A DNA stretch of 9,405 nt from an uncultured Collinsella sp. (GCA_902494295.1 CABUSL010000083.1:1-9405), one strand, 5' to 3'; shown: positions 1 through 6,088, counted from the first letter of the stretch. A program made the numbers and translations. The notes: a model not told the origin generated them from the sequence alone.

Positions 1-378
1 ACCGAGCGCCACGGCCAGCGCGCCTGCGCCGAGCGCCGCAAGGGCGAGCAGCTTCGCCGCGACGGCGCGCCCGCGCGAGGGGACCGCCGTGAGGTTGGCG
101 AGGCGCCCGGCAGCGCGCTCCTCGTCCACGGCGAGCCCGCAGACGATGGCGGACATGAGCGGCATGAGGGCGCCGAGGAACTGGGCGTAGGCGTCCGCGC
201 CCAGCGCCGGGTCCCATCGGGTTACGGAGAAGTACTCGCCGCAGGCAAGACCGGCTGCCAGGCCGCAGACGAGGTGAACCGCCGTGAGCGGGGAGCGCGC
301 CAGGCGCAGGGCCTCGGAGAGCAGGGCCCGCGGGAGAGTCATGCGCGGCGTCGGGTCGGAGAGTCGTGTCATGGCCAT
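1..378 (-). CDS. Lantibiotic-immunity ABC transporter permease, LanG (MutG/SpaG) type, partial
   Basis: This is the N-terminal 126 residues of a membrane permease; the gene runs off the left edge of the window. It is the second permease of a LanFEG-type exporter, which in this family removes lantibiotics from the membrane of the producing or resistant cell. The reading frame is open from ATG at 378 to base 1. A cytoplasmic lead with SEALRLARSPLTAVHLV precedes a first membrane segment at about residues 34-50, a second at 66-84 and the start of a third at 108-126. The loop DEERAAGRLANLTAVPSRGR between segments two and three is typical of LanG proteins. The start codon overlaps the upstream permease stop by one base (TGATG), and an AGGAGAGG ribosome site lies inside the upstream gene. 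A second in-frame ATG two codons later is possible. Family assignment is by motif recall and position in the operon. Confidence 0.85.
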   Translation of the reverse strand, partial: MAMTRLSDPTPRMTLPRALLSEALRLARSPLTAVHLVCGLAAGLACGEYFSVTRWDPALGADAYAQFLGALMPLMSAIVCGLAVDEERAAGRLANLTAVPSRGRAVAAKLLALAALGAGALAVALG

Positions 379-1148
379 CACCTCTCCTCGGAGCGCGCGA
401 ACCAGGCCGCGCCCGCCGCCGTGAGCGCGGCGAACGCGAGCGCGCAGACCGCAAGGCCCGCCAGTGTGAGCATGCCGTCCGCCGTGAGCGCCCCGCCGAG
501 CGCCATGTCCGCCGCGAGTGGCTCGCCGCTCGGCAGCACGGGGATGAAGCTCGTGGGGATGACCATGCTCGCCGACGGCGGAAAGAGCTGCGGCAGCGGT
601 ATCAGCGACCAGGCGAACCCACCCACGAGCTGCGCGGCGAGCGGGCAGAAGATGCCCGCGAGCATGCCGAGCCGCGCCGTGAGGAAGAGCCCTGCGGGGA
701 TCATCCACGCCGCGGTCACCGTGTTGGCGAGCGCGCAGAGGAGCATCGTGAGCGTGCCCGCGGCCGTGAGGCCCTGCGAGGAGAACGCCGAGCCCGCGAG
801 GTAGATGCCGAAGACCACGAGGTTCGAGAGCGTGCAGAGCGCGAGGCACCAGAGCGCCTTGGCCCACCAGGCGCGCCCGAGCGGGAAGCCCAGGCCCAGA
901 AGCCCCCGCATCCGCGTGCGAGCGTCCGCCCGCGCGACGCACGCCACCACGAGCGAGAGAGACACGGGTAGGAAGAGCGCGTACCAGTAGTTCCACGCGC
1001 TGAAGATCTGCACGCCCCGGTAGGGCATCGCGCCGAGCAGCGGCATCGGCAGCGCCATGAGCACGGCCAGGCGAACCGGTGCCGCGTGGCGCGACTTCAG
1101 GGCCTCGGCGCGCAGGCCCGCGAGCAGGCTGCCTTTCTCGCTCGTCAT
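378..1148 (-). CDS. Lantibiotic-immunity ABC transporter permease, LanE (MutE/EpiE) type
   Basis: This 256-residue integral membrane protein is the first permease of the LanFEG-type exporter. Its length matches the family (about 240-260 residues). After a short basic N-terminus (LRAEALKSRHAAP, around residues 11-24), about six hydrophobic stretches follow, roughly at 25-42, 54-72, 97-119, 131-158, 160-184 and 224-250. The segment FSAWNYWYALFLPV near residue 49 is like the W-rich second segment of LanE proteins. Its ATG overlaps the ATPase stop (ATGA, 1145-1148), and a GGGGAGG ribosome site lies seven bases upstream inside the ATPase gene, so the three genes are translationally coupled. The protein should form the membrane channel with the second permease and be driven by the ATPase. 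No lantibiotic precursor or modification gene is visible here, so it may be stand-alone resistance or part of a locus that continues to the left. Confidence 0.88.
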   Translation of the reverse strand: MTSEKGSLLAGLRAEALKSRHAAPVRLAVLMALPMPLLGAMPYRGVQIFSAWNYWYALFLPVSLSLVVACVARADARTRMRGLLGLGFPLGRAWWAKALWCLALCTLSNLVVFGIYLAGSAFSSQGLTAAGTLTMLLCALANTVTAAWMIPAGLFLTARLGMLAGIFCPLAAQLVGGFAWSLIPLPQLFPPSASMVIPTSFIPVLPSGEPLAADMALGGALTADGMLTLAGLAVCALAFAALTAAGAAWFARSEER

Positions 1149-1873
1149 GCCGCCACCTCCCCGCGCGCTCGTCGCCCCTCCCGGCAGACGCTCATGAAGA
1201 GTTCCTCGAGGTCCTGCCCGGGTCGAAGCGCATCCTCGTAGGCGAGGCGCCCCCCGTAGATGATGCCGATGGTGTCCGCCATCTGCTGCACCTCGGAGAG
1301 GATGTGGCTCGAAACGATCACCGTCGTACCCGCCGCCGCGAAGCCGCGGATCTGGTCGCGCAGCTCCTCGATGCCGATGGGGTCGAGGCCGTTGGTGGGC
1401 TCGTCGAGCACGAGCAGGCGTGGCCGGGCGATCAGCGCCAGCGCGAGCCCCAGGCGCTGCCGCATGCCCATCGAGAAGCGCCCGGCGCGCTTCTTCCCGG
1501 TGTCCGCGAGGTCCACGGCGGCGAGCACCTCATCTACGCGGCTCTCGGGAAGGCCCAGCAGCGTGGTGCGCACGCGCAGGTTCTCGCGCGCGGTGAGGTT
1601 GGGGTAGAGCGGCGCCTCCTCGATGAGGCTGCCGATTGCGTAGAGGTCCTCGCGGCGCCAAGCGTGCCCGGCAAAGAGGATCTCCCCGGCCGTCGGCCGC
1701 AGCATCCCGCAGATCATCTTGAGCGTTGTCGACTTGCCGGCGCCGTTGGGACCGAGCAGCCCGTACACCTCGCCCTCGCGGATATGAAGGCTCACGTCGG
1801 CCACGGCATCCTGCGCTTGGTCGCCGCGGCCGAAGCGCTTGGTGAGCCCGCGCGTCTCGAGCATGTAACCCAT
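1145..1873 (-). CDS. Lantibiotic-protection ABC transporter ATP-binding protein, LanF (MutF/SpaF) type
   Basis: This 242-residue cytoplasmic ATPase powers the two permeases downstream. Visible motifs are Walker A GPNGAGKST (residues 41-49), a degenerate signature FSMGMRQR (133-140), Walker B LLVLDEP (153-159) followed by TNGLDP (160-165), and the switch histidine in SSHILSEV (H190). Where most ABC ATPases have the Q-loop glutamine, this one reads SLIEEAPLYPNLTA (82-95). Replacement of that glutamine by glutamate, the E-loop, is a known mark of LanF proteins and supports the assignment over a generic drug exporter. The start at 1873 is chosen because AGGA lies seven bases upstream; an ATG three codons later is an alternative. 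It is the first gene of the minus-strand operon and is divergent from a truncated tetR 195 bp away, which suggests former TetR control. Confidence 0.93.
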   Translation of the reverse strand: MGYMLETRGLTKRFGRGDQAQDAVADVSLHIREGEVYGLLGPNGAGKSTTLKMICGMLRPTAGEILFAGHAWRREDLYAIGSLIEEAPLYPNLTARENLRVRTTLLGLPESRVDEVLAAVDLADTGKKRAGRFSMGMRQRLGLALALIARPRLLVLDEPTNGLDPIGIEELRDQIRGFAAAGTTVIVSSHILSEVQQMADTIGIIYGGRLAYEDALRPGQDLEELFMSVCREGRRARGEVAA

Positions 1874-2039
1874 GGGTTCGTCCTTTCTCTTCCGGGCGCG
1901 CGGGCCGAGTCGCCGTGCCTGCGCGCCTTACCTTTCGGGTTTACCATCCATGGTGGGGCGCGTTTCTAACGAAGCTGTAACGGCCGTTGGGCTCTTTTGG
2001 CGCCAGCTCTTCTCGACCCGTACGCCACTCATGGTATGT

Positions 2040-2051
2040 TTATCGCGATAA
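2040..2051. promoter_or_regulatory. Perfect 12-bp palindrome, probable TetR operator
   Basis: TTATCGCGATAA is a perfect palindrome lying 17 bases before the tetR GTG start and in the divergent gap shared with the ABC operon. TetR proteins usually bind short palindromes placed this way and repress themselves and the divergent transporter. A TATGTT sequence at 2035-2040 could be the tetR -10 box, and the complementary strand carries TTGTTA (2054-2049), which could be a -35 box for the ABC operon, so the site would overlap both promoters. The promoter boxes are weak matches; the palindrome itself is directly seen. Confidence 0.55.
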
Positions 2052-2068
2052 CAAGGACGGAGGTGCCC

Positions 2069-2170
2069 GTGGCACGCAATAAGTACCCGGAGGAGACGGT
2101 CGAGAAGATTCTCGACGTTGCCGAGCGGCTCCTCGTGGAGCGCGGCTACGAGCACACCACGATGGTCTGA
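2069..2170 (+). pseudogene. Truncated TetR-family repressor, first 33 codons only
   Basis: The ORF starts at GTG 2069, five bases after a strong GGAGG at 2059-2063. It encodes the opening of a TetR DNA-binding domain: KYPEETVEKILDVAERLLVERGYEHTT is helix 1 and the turn that normally leads to the helix-turn-helix. It then ends with a TGA at 2168-2170, before the recognition helix. TetR proteins are about 180-220 residues, so nearly all of the DNA-binding and ligand domains are missing and the product cannot work as a repressor. Sequence after the break is unrelated (a restriction-subunit remnant), so this looks like an insertion or deletion breakpoint near 2165 rather than a point mutation. 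The intact gene was probably the regulator of the divergent lantibiotic-immunity operon. Confidence 0.75.
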
Positions 2171-2387
2171 AGAGCAATACGCTAAATCGAAAAAGGCAAA
2201 CCCTGGAGACGCGATTTTCGCCATAACGAGCAAGAATATCGAAGATGTCTGCACACCATTGGCGTAGGAAGGGGAACAGCCGGTTGCAATCAGCGGACAC
2301 TCTTGCGCGTATGCGACCGAAAGCATTATCCCGAGATACCTAGCATATTTAATCAGGACTGCCAGTGGCAGCGTGAAGGCAATCTAG
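2166..2387 (+). pseudogene. Remnant of type I restriction-modification specificity subunit (HsdS-like), with in-frame stop
   Basis: One plus-strand frame reads SEEQYAKSKKANPGD, then AIFAITSKNIEDV, then a TAG at 2265-2267. The same frame continues as EGEQPVAISGHS and SIIPRYLAYLIRTASGSVK to a second TAG at 2385-2387. The order EEQY...PGD...FAITS.NIEDV...G..PVA.SGH...PRYLAY is the pattern I know from the target-recognition domain of HsdS proteins, which choose the DNA sequence that a type I restriction enzyme methylates or cuts. Only about 74 codons of an expected 350-450 survive, there is no start codon, and one stop lies inside, so it is not functional. It abuts the tetR break directly. The match is from memory of the family and would need a profile search; the preserved pattern across the internal stop is the strongest argument. 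Confidence 0.55.
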
Positions 2388-2605
2388 GGGTGGCGGTTCT
2401 GCCCGCTGCCGTCCCGTGCTGATTCTGGCTTGCGAGGCGATTCTGCTATTCTGCGAGTTGAAAAGGCTCCACTCCGGCGACAAGAGCTCCTCTGCTCTTC
2501 CGCGAACAGCGGATAGCCGGGGTGGTCGTTTGTTAGTAGTACTTTTTGAACGATAAAGTTACCGTGATAATCAGGCGGCTGGCTGCCGTTGCCTAAGCGG
2601 TCTTG
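2388..2605. other. Gap with no recognisable gene
   Basis: Stops interrupt every frame at short distance, and no coding-like stretch or clear terminator stands out downstream of the MerR gene, which ends at 2606. A small 6-bp stem (AAGAGC/GCTCTT, 2482-2499) has no T-tract. The stretch is probably decayed sequence continuous with the restriction-subunit remnant. Confidence 0.4.
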
Positions 2606-3073
2606 TCACATCGTTGCCGCAGTTCCCGGCGCAGTGCGCAGCTCCTGCCTAATCTTCCGAAAGCGTTCCGGGACTTCGGCAAGCTCCATCTTCTGCGGGG
2701 CATCGACCGTACCCGCTTCCTTCGCCGTTTCGTAATACCAGCACTTGTAATCCACCATCTCCATGGTGTGCTGCAATTCCGCCATCTGCTGTTTCAGAAC
2801 TTCTTGTTGGCGCCGGAACATGGCAAGGCGCAAATCGATGGTGTCGTCTCCTTGCAGCGCCATCTCGATGTACTGCCGGATGTCCTTGATGGACATCCCG
2901 GCTTTCTTCATGCAGCCGATCACCTGCAGCCATTCGATATCCGATTCCCGGAACATGCGAATGCCACCGGAGGAGCGCTCCACGAAGGGCAGCAGCCCCT
3001 CCTTGTCGTAGTAGCGCAAGGTGGACGCCGCAACCCCCAGCAGCTTCGCCATCTCTCCCACCGTATAGACCAT
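2606..3073 (-). CDS. MerR-family transcriptional regulator, NmlR/AdhR-like thiol sensor
   Basis: This 155-residue DNA-binding regulator probably activates the divergent reductase operon. Residues 1-24 (MVYTVGEMAKLLGVAASTLRYYDK) are the MerR helix-turn-helix, followed by the wing around RSSGGIRMF (33-41). A long dimerisation helix covers about 82-107, and a short tail contains YKCWYYETAKEAG (109-121). C54 in VIGCMKKAGMSIKDI sits at the conserved cysteine position that in NmlR and AdhR senses aldehydes and other electrophiles; C111 is a second candidate. The start at 3073 is preferred over an in-frame ATG at 3127, because a GGAGGGG ribosome site lies seven bases before it and the family begins at this point, while the longer form would extend through its own operator. 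It faces the operon across 133 bp that hold a typical MerR promoter. The exact inducer cannot be read from sequence. Confidence 0.9.
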   Translation of the reverse strand: MVYTVGEMAKLLGVAASTLRYYDKEGLLPFVERSSGGIRMFRESDIEWLQVIGCMKKAGMSIKDIRQYIEMALQGDDTIDLRLAMFRRQQEVLKQQMAELQHTMEMVDYKCWYYETAKEAGTVDAPQKMELAEVPERFRKIRQELRTAPGTAATM

Positions 3074-3106
3074 CTGAAAACCCCTCCGAATTATTCCAGA
3101 ATCCCC

Positions 3107-3137
3107 TTGACTTAAAGTTAACTTCAAGTTCTAGGAT
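3107..3137 (+). promoter_or_regulatory. MerR-type promoter with 19-bp spacer and near-perfect 20-bp operator
   Basis: A -35 box TTGACT (3107-3112) and a -10-like TAGGAT (3132-3137) are separated by 19 bp, longer than the usual 17, as in promoters that MerR proteins activate by twisting the spacer. The palindrome ACTTAAAGTTAACTTCAAGT (3110-3129) fills the spacer, with nine of ten base pairs symmetric. This resembles published NmlR/AdhR operators. It should drive the five plus-strand genes starting at 3207 and may also regulate the divergent regulator. Confidence 0.82.
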
Positions 3138-3153
3138 GCACATGAAGTTCAAA

Positions 3154-3167
3154 GGAAGCATGCTTCC
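3154..3167. repeat. Perfect 14-bp palindrome in the operon leader
   Basis: GGAAGCATGCTTCC is a perfect palindrome about 17 bases after the -10 box and 40 bases before the first start codon, so it should lie in the 5' untranslated leader. With no loop it is a poor RNA hairpin, which makes a protein-binding site more likely than an attenuator. Its function is unknown. Confidence 0.5.
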
Positions 3168-3206
3168 AAACAGAATGTTTGTCAATCATAAGGAGGGGAA
3201 TCGAAC

Positions 3207-3929
3207 GTGAACAGGCCGTATGTTTTCTGCCACATGATGTGCGCTTTGGACGGAAAGATCATGGGCGGTTACATGGGAACGCCGCAGGGCAGAGCGGCGG
3301 GCGATGCGTTCTACGACATTGCCTTCGGGAAAGAGCCCTTTTACCATCACCAGGGCTGGCTGTCCGGCAGGGTGACAACGGACGACAACTTCACCTTCTA
3401 CAGGAAGCCGGACCTGGACGAAGATGCGCCGGCCGTTCCGGCAGGTGATTTCATCGCGCAGCCGGACTTCGGAATGTTCTATGTCTCCGTGGACCCCCAC
3501 GGCAAGCTGGGGTGGAAAAGCAGCACCCTGCGCTATGTGGACACCACCGCCCATGTCGTCGAGGTGTTGACAGAGCAGGTCGGCAACGCCTACAGGGCAT
3601 TTTTGAGAAAGCTGGGAATCTCGTACATCATCGCGGGAGAAACGGAGCTGGATTACGCTCTGGCCCTTTCCAAGCTGAAAGAAGAATTCAATATCGAGAC
3701 CCTGATGCTGGGCGGTGGCGGCGTGCTGAACTGGTCGTTCCTGCAAGCGGGGATGTGCGATGAGATCAGCATCGTGTTGGCGGCGGCGGCAGACGGGAGC
3801 CCGGATACGCCTCCGGTTTTCCGAGCCGCAGAAGGCATTTCGGAGAGCAAGCCCCTTGGCTTCACGCTGAAAGAGGCGAAGGCCATGGACGGCGGGGCGG
3901 TCTGGCTGCGCTATGGCGTGAATCGATAA
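3207..3929 (+). CDS. RibD C-terminal/dihydrofolate reductase-like NADPH reductase
   Basis: This 240-residue protein has the dihydrofolate reductase-like fold of the RibD C-terminal family, NADPH-dependent reductases that include the reductase step of riboflavin synthesis and many uncharacterised relatives. The N-terminus FCHMMCALDGKIMGGYMGTP matches the family opening (CMSLDGKI-like, around residues 8-20). The nucleotide-binding part is MLGGGGVLNWSFLQAGMCDEI (from residue 167), where GGG..LN..FL..G..DE is the family signature. There is no deaminase domain, so it is not a full RibD, and its real substrate is unknown. Translation starts at GTG 3207 behind AAGGAGGGGA at 3190-3199. It is the first gene of a tight five-gene operon under the MerR-type promoter, which suggests a role in reducing a toxic small molecule rather than in folate or riboflavin supply. 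Confidence 0.87.
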   Translation: MNRPYVFCHMMCALDGKIMGGYMGTPQGRAAGDAFYDIAFGKEPFYHHQGWLSGRVTTDDNFTFYRKPDLDEDAPAVPAGDFIAQPDFGMFYVSVDPHGKLGWKSSTLRYVDTTAHVVEVLTEQVGNAYRAFLRKLGISYIIAGETELDYALALSKLKEEFNIETLMLGGGGVLNWSFLQAGMCDEISIVLAAAADGSPDTPPVFRAAEGISESKPLGFTLKEAKAMDGGAVWLRYGVNR

Positions 3930-3951
3930 TCCTTAGCAGGAGGTTTCAATT

Positions 3952-4383
3952 ATGAGGTATGAACAAAAAGAGCAGTTCGAGAAGGTCAACGCATTCGGCA
4001 CGGGAACGGCGAACACCGCCTATGCCCAGTACTTCACCGGCGATTCGTTCCTGAATCCGCTGACCGATCCGGAAGGCGGCCTGTTCGCCGCCAACGTGAC
4101 CTTCGAGCCGGGATGCCGCAACAACTGGCATATCCACCACGCGGATAAAGGAGGCGGTCAGCTCCTGCTCTGCACGGCTGGCGAGGGCTGGTACCAGGAG
4201 GAAGGCAAGGCCGCCGTCAGCCTGCACGAGGGCAGCGTTGTGATGATCCCCGCCAACGTCAAGCACTGGCACGGAGCGAAGAAGGACAGCTGGTTCAGCC
4301 ATATCGCCGTGGAGGTTCCCGGCGAGAATTGCGAAAACGAGTGGTGCGAGCCGGTATCCCACGAAGAGTACGCAAGGCTGTAG
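3952..4383 (+). CDS. Small single-domain cupin protein
   Basis: This 143-residue protein has one cupin barrel, a metal-binding fold found in isomerases, dioxygenases, decarboxylases and binding proteins. The first motif contains NNWHIHHADKGGGQ, giving metal ligands H60 and H62 and a glutamine (Q70) where many cupins have glutamate. The second motif is GSVVMIPANVKHWHGA (94-109) with H105 and H107. The C-terminal NEWCEPVSHEEYARL tail resembles cupins encoded beside carboxymuconolactone-decarboxylase-like proteins, as here. It starts 22 bases after the reductase, eight bases after an AGGAGG at 3938-3943. Enzymatic activity cannot be deduced; a role together with the next gene is likely because the two are commonly paired, and in some bacteria they are fused. 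Confidence 0.88.
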   Translation: MRYEQKEQFEKVNAFGTGTANTAYAQYFTGDSFLNPLTDPEGGLFAANVTFEPGCRNNWHIHHADKGGGQLLLCTAGEGWYQEEGKAAVSLHEGSVVMIPANVKHWHGAKKDSWFSHIAVEVPGENCENEWCEPVSHEEYARL

Positions 4384-4396
4384 GGAGGAACGAAAC

Positions 4397-4723
4397 ATGG
4401 CAGTCAAGCAGACGGCAGGCAGAGATGCCCTGGGCGAATTCGCCCCGAAATTCGCGGAACTGAACGATGACGTGCTCTTCGGAGAGGTCTGGAGCCGAGA
4501 GGGGCAGCTCAGCCTCCGTGACCGCTCCCTCGTGACCGTCGTCGCGCTGATGGCTCAGGGGCTTACCGATGAGAGCTTCCGCTATCACCTGACGGAGGCA
4601 AAGAAGAACGGTATTACAAAAGAAGAAATCGCGGAGGTCGTGACCCATGCAGCCTTCTACTGCGGCTGGCCCAAGGCGTGGGCGGTTTTCCGCATGGCAA
4701 AGGATATCTGGGGCGAGGAGTAG
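4397..4723 (+). CDS. Carboxymuconolactone decarboxylase/AhpD-like protein
   Basis: This 108-residue all-helical protein is of the carboxymuconolactone decarboxylase family. The family marks are SLRDRSLVTVVALMAQG (39-55), then RYHLTEAKKNGITKEEIAEVV (62-82) and THAAFYCGWPKAW (83-95), with conserved H84. A single cysteine (C89) lies in the FYCGWP turn. There is no CXXC pair, so the AhpD type of disulfide peroxidase chemistry is not supported, and true decarboxylase activity on an aromatic-ring product is not proven either. Many such proteins in redox operons have unknown roles. It begins 13 bases after the cupin gene, with GGAGG at 4384-4388. Confidence 0.9.
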   Translation: MAVKQTAGRDALGEFAPKFAELNDDVLFGEVWSREGQLSLRDRSLVTVVALMAQGLTDESFRYHLTEAKKNGITKEEIAEVVTHAAFYCGWPKAWAVFRMAKDIWGEE

Positions 4724-4727
4724 AACG

Positions 4728-5597
4728 ATGATCTTGAATGAAGCCTACCCGTTGGCAAACGGAGTTCAGGTTCCCAAGCTGGGACTGGGCACCTGGTTCA
4801 TCGACGATGTCGAGGCGGCGGAAGCCGTTCGCGAGGCGGTAAAGCTGGGCTATCGCCTGATCGACACCGCGCAGGCCTACGGAAACGAACGCGGCGTCGG
4901 CGAGGGCGTGCGCACCTGTGGCGTTCGCCGGGAAGAGCTTTTCGTCGCCAGCAAGATCGCGGCAGAGCTGAAGACCTACGAGGATGCGGCGAAGTCCATC
5001 GATGAGACGCTGGAGAGGATGGGGCTCGGCTACCTCGACCAGATGATCATCCACTCTCCCCAGCCGTGGAGCGAGTTCCGTGTGGAGAAGCGCTATTTCG
5101 AGGAGAACAAGGAGGTCTGGCGTGCGTTGGAGGATGCGCGGGCGGCGGGCAAGGTCAAGGTAATCGGCGTGTCCAACTTCCTGCAAGATGACCTTGAGAA
5201 CCTCCTGGGCTCTTGCCGCGTGATGCCCATGGTCAATCAGATCCTCCTGCACATCACCAACACCGATTCGGCATTGGTAGACTTCTGCAAGACGCAGGGC
5301 ATCCAGGTGGAGGCATACTCTCCCATTGCCCACGGCGAGGCGCTGAAGAATCCGGCGATCGTTAAGATGGCAGAGAAGTACGGCGTATCTGCCGCCCAGC
5401 TCTGCATCCGCTATGTCCTTCAGCTTGGAGCCGTCGCGCTTCCCAAGACGGCAGATCCCGCCCACATGGAAAGCAACGCGGACGTAGATTTCGCGATCTC
5501 CGAGGAAGACATGGAAACTCTCAAGAACATGGAGCGCATCGCCAATTATGGTGACTTCAGCGCATTTCCCGTGTTCAGCGGAAAGCCTCTTGCATGA
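4728..5597 (+). CDS. Aldo/keto reductase
   Basis: This 289-residue cytosolic NAD(P)H-dependent reductase reduces aldehydes or ketones to alcohols. The catalytic tetrad is complete: D46 and Y51 in LIDTAQAYGNE, K76 in FVASKI and H109 in QMIIHSPQPW. Further marks are KVIGVSNF (144-151), the strand MVNQILLH (168-175), EAYSPIAHG (195-203) and the cofactor-binding LPKTADPAHMESN (238-250). The length is that of a normal AKR5-like enzyme (270-290). The start at 4728 lies four bases after the previous stop and seven bases after GAGGAG; an ATG at 4647 would overlap the previous gene heavily and add a non-family N-terminus. A carbonyl reductase under an NmlR/AdhR-type regulator fits aldehyde detoxification. 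Confidence 0.95.
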   Translation: MILNEAYPLANGVQVPKLGLGTWFIDDVEAAEAVREAVKLGYRLIDTAQAYGNERGVGEGVRTCGVRREELFVASKIAAELKTYEDAAKSIDETLERMGLGYLDQMIIHSPQPWSEFRVEKRYFEENKEVWRALEDARAAGKVKVIGVSNFLQDDLENLLGSCRVMPMVNQILLHITNTDSALVDFCKTQGIQVEAYSPIAHGEALKNPAIVKMAEKYGVSAAQLCIRYVLQLGAVALPKTADPAHMESNADVDFAISEEDMETLKNMERIANYGDFSAFPVFSGKPLA

Positions 5598-5611
5598 GGA
5601 GAAAGCGTGAA

Positions 5612-6088
5612 ATGAAAACCTTGATTCTGTACTACTCCTACGGAGGCAACACGAAGCGCATCGCCGAGATGATCCAGAGGAAAATCGGCGGAGATATTGC
5701 TCGTATGGATACGGTTGTTCCCTACGATGGCGATTATGATGAAGTCGTCAATCAGGGGCAGCGTGAGATTGCCGAGGGTTATTGCCCGGAACTGAAGCCG
5801 CTGCACATTGGCTGGAGAGATTACGACACCATCATCCTGGGTTCTCCTGTCTGGTGGTACACCTTTGCGCCCGCCATGCGCAGTTTCCTGGAGCGGGCTG
5901 ACCTGACCGGGAAGATCGTGTATCCGTTTGCCACCAATGGCGGCTGGCTGGGACACGCGCTGAAGGACTTTGAGGAAGCCTGCAAAGGCGCAATCGTGAA
6001 GCCGGGCCTCGATGTGCAGTTCGATGAATCCATGCTCCGTACTTCTGAGAAAGATATTCAGGCATGGATTAATACGATCCGTAGATAA
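5612..6088 (+). CDS. Flavodoxin (Flavodoxin_4-like)
   Basis: This 158-residue FMN-binding electron carrier is the last gene of the operon. The N-terminal strand and phosphate loop LILYYSYGGNTKRIAEMI (residues 4-21) bind FMN phosphate; GSPVWWYTFAPAMRSFLE near residue 78 is the aromatic loop over the flavin ring; the strand VYPFATNGGW follows. The length fits a stand-alone flavodoxin. The ATG at 5612 follows GAGGAG at 5596-5601; an alternative in-frame ATG at 5594 overlaps the preceding stop and would add the residues MRRKRE. It could pass electrons to a reductase of the operon or act as a quinone reductase-like protein. The partner is not visible. No terminator with a T-tract follows; a short stem (TTTGGGA/TCCCAAA, 6131-6147) is followed by A rather than T. 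Confidence 0.92.
   Translation: MKTLILYYSYGGNTKRIAEMIQRKIGGDIARMDTVVPYDGDYDEVVNQGQREIAEGYCPELKPLHIGWRDYDTIILGSPVWWYTFAPAMRSFLERADLTGKIVYPFATNGGWLGHALKDFEEACKGAIVKPGLDVQFDESMLRTSEKDIQAWINTIRR

Noticed and set aside
274..971. Long plus-strand frames rich in R, A and E opposite the permease genes
   Set aside because: They are antisense shadows in GC-rich DNA; the minus-strand permease frames carry membrane segments, coupled starts and family motifs.
1079..1969. Plus-strand 296-codon frame opposite the ABC ATPase
   Set aside because: The minus strand has all ABC motifs in order; the plus frame has no family sense and is a mirror product of high GC.
1928..2326. Minus-strand frame across the tetR/hsdS junction
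   Set aside because: It lies opposite two plus-strand remnants with recognisable protein patterns and has no ribosome site.
4614..5465. Minus-strand 283-codon frame opposite the aldo/keto reductase
   Set aside because: The plus strand encodes a complete aldo/keto reductase with its catalytic tetrad; this is a shadow.
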